A stretch of 46,010 nt of DNA. Source: a virus. Below the pieces are notes generated by a model. The model worked only from the letters and a program-made list of their open reading frames with translations. It searched no databases and was not told the origin of the DNA. Both the position numbers and the translations under genes were made by a program. Positions 44,646 through 46,010 of this stretch are shown here, piece after piece. Where the stretch lies: positions 1 through 46,010 of the IMG/VR virus record IMGVR_UViG_3300010885_065123; one strand, given 5' to 3'. Each line of letters starts with the position of its first letter. Within the stretch, counting starts at the first letter, position 1.

Positions 44646-45776
44646 ATGACCACCATAATAGACGGACAGGCAGGCATTACCTTCAACGACGCAAGCGTGC
44701 AGGGCACAGCTGGCTACACAGGTTTCCGCAATCGCATCATCAACGGTGACATGAGGATCGATCAGCGCAATGCTGGCGCAAGCGTGACCCCAACTAGCAC
44801 AGGTGTTAGGAACTATATTACTGATAGATGGGGCATATACATTAGCCAAGCCAGCAAGCTATCTGCTCAGCAGAATGCCGGATCAGTCACACCGCCCTCT
44901 GGTTACACCAATTATCTTGGCATGACATCGCTCAGTGCCTATTCACCGGTAAGCAGTGATCTCATATTGCTACAGCAACCCATAGAGGGATACAACATCA
45001 GCGACCTAGCCTGGGGTACCGGTTTGGCCAAGACTGTGACCATCAGCTTCTGGGCCTACAGCAACCTCCCAGGCAATTATAGCGGCGCCATAGTGAATAA
45101 CGCTGCTTCGAGGAGCTATCCATTCCTATACACTATCTCTGCTGCTAACACTTGGCAGTATTTCACTGTTGTGATACCCGGCGACACAGGCGGTGCTGGC
45201 GCTTGGCTTACCACCAACGGTGTGGGATTATATGTGAACTTCAATCTGGGCACTGGCTCAACCTATCAGGGCACTGCAGGTGCCTGGACTAGCGGTTCGT
45301 ACTGGTCAGCAGTTGGTGCTGTAAACACAGTGGCTACTTCTGGTGCTACTTTATACATCACCGGTTTCCAGTTCGAAGTTGGCGGCGTAGCTACGCCATT
45401 TGAACGTAGGAATTTTGGGGTGGAGTTTGGTATGTGCCAGAGATATTATTTCCAGATAGGCGGAGTTTCCGCTCAGCCTCTGCCAACCGGACAAGCATCA
45501 TCTGGTACACAGGCATATATCCCTATACTCTTCCCTGTCACGCTAAGAACAGCACCATCTGGTAGCAATTTTTCAGTGTCTGCTAATTCTGATTGGTACA
45601 TGGTCAACGCTGCGGTAAACACATCACTAGCATGGACTGCCAGCACAATAACCAATGCTGATGTACAGACTGCACTGCTTCAGATAACTGTGGCATCTGG
45701 ATTGGTAGCAGGCAATGCATCATTTGCACAGGCTGCTAACACATCGGCACGCATCAAATTTTCAGCGGAGCTATAA
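44646..45776 (+). CDS. Receptor-binding tip protein, copy 1
   Basis: Product of 376 residues. After a short leader (MTTIIDGQAGITF) comes GFRNRIINGDMRIDQRNAG, a signature I know from many phage tail and receptor-binding proteins, then a jelly-roll carbohydrate-binding-like domain (KTVTISFWAYSNLPGNYSG) and the element ITGFQFEVGGVATPFERR followed by CQRYYF. The family is thought to bind glycans at the end of fibres. The last 100 residues form a separate beta domain. It is ten bases after the preceding gene and three bases before a paralogue. Confidence 0.83.
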   Translation: MTTIIDGQAGITFNDASVQGTAGYTGFRNRIINGDMRIDQRNAGASVTPTSTGVRNYITDRWGIYISQASKLSAQQNAGSVTPPSGYTNYLGMTSLSAYSPVSSDLILLQQPIEGYNISDLAWGTGLAKTVTISFWAYSNLPGNYSGAIVNNAASRSYPFLYTISAANTWQYFTVVIPGDTGGAGAWLTTNGVGLYVNFNLGTGSTYQGTAGAWTSGSYWSAVGAVNTVATSGATLYITGFQFEVGGVATPFERRNFGVEFGMCQRYYFQIGGVSAQPLPTGQASSGTQAYIPILFPVTLRTAPSGSNFSVSANSDWYMVNAAVNTSLAWTASTITNADVQTALLQITVASGLVAGNASFAQAANTSARIKFSAEL

Positions 45777-45779
45777 ACC

Positions 45780-46010
45780 ATGAGCATTATCATCGACGGC
45801 AACAGCGGCATCAGCACCGCAGGTGGCACGCCCATAGTGAACACAACAACCAATCCAACCTCACTGGGTACGGTGACCAGCATCACCAGCATAGGCAACG
45901 TGAGCGTAACTGGCGTAGGTTATGGTCATGCCTTTGCTGATGGCAGCCTGCAGACCACCGTTGGCTACACAGGTTTCCGCAACCGTATCATCAATGGCGA
46001 CATGAGGATA
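45780..46010 (+). CDS. Receptor-binding tip protein, copy 2, cut by right edge
   Basis: The first 77 residues are visible: MSIIIDGNSGI, a 45-residue spacer with GHAFADGSLQTT, then GYTGFRNRIINGDMRI, nearly identical in protein and DNA to copy 1 (44718 on). The rest is outside the window. It starts three bases after the previous stop, as part of the same operon. It is probably a tandem duplicate or alternative receptor-binding protein. Confidence 0.8.
   Translation, partial: MSIIIDGNSGISTAGGTPIVNTTTNPTSLGTVTSITSIGNVSVTGVGYGHAFADGSLQTTVGYTGFRNRIINGDMRI

Overview
The window reads as part of the genome of a large tailed bacteriophage, most likely a T4-like marine myovirus. The signs are dense packing with 4-base start/stop overlaps, repeated T4-type late-promoter motifs (TATAAATA-like) in front of virion genes, a PhoH-family ATPase, a phage peptide deformylase, S74 intramolecular-chaperone fibres, and about 32 kb of fibre and structural genes. 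No capsid, terminase, polymerase, integrase or tRNA gene is seen, so the T4-like assignment is inference. The host cannot be named.

Layout. (1) 1-3318, minus strand: a three-gene proteostasis operon, J-domain co-chaperone > peptide deformylase > ClpA-type unfoldase (cut by the left edge), each pair joined by an ATGA overlap. (2) 3411-10174, plus strand: a membrane-anchored GAF-like protein, then a glycan/sugar cassette of cupin, nucleotidyltransferase-HAD fusion, glycosyltransferase-like protein, GDPD-like protein and three tandem GT2 glycosyltransferases with helical (TPR-like) C-termini, mostly translationally coupled, and a small ORF. (3) 10176-13272, minus strand: terminator, small ORF, phosphoribosyltransferase, two unassigned proteins that look phage-specific, and PhoH. 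A perfect 11-bp inverted repeat holds a late-promoter-like motif in its loop. (4) 13320-46010, plus strand: nine fibre/structural genes, including two with collagen-like Gly-Pro-Thr/Gly-Ala-Thr tracts (about 117 and about 755 residues), a giant 3830-residue repeat protein, two S74 fibres, and two tandem receptor-binding-tip proteins, the last cut by the right edge. One small minus-strand gene (39206-39658) sits inside this cluster.

How it may fit together (inference): the late promoters switch on virion genes. The proteostasis operon could recruit host DnaK and ClpP to fold or remodel proteins, since the unfoldase keeps an IGF ClpP-docking tripeptide. The sugar cassette could decorate either the host surface or the phage's own threonine-rich collagen-like fibres. 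The fibre genes share repeat modules with one another, which suggests growth by recombination. No stretch longer than 120 bases lacks a gene.
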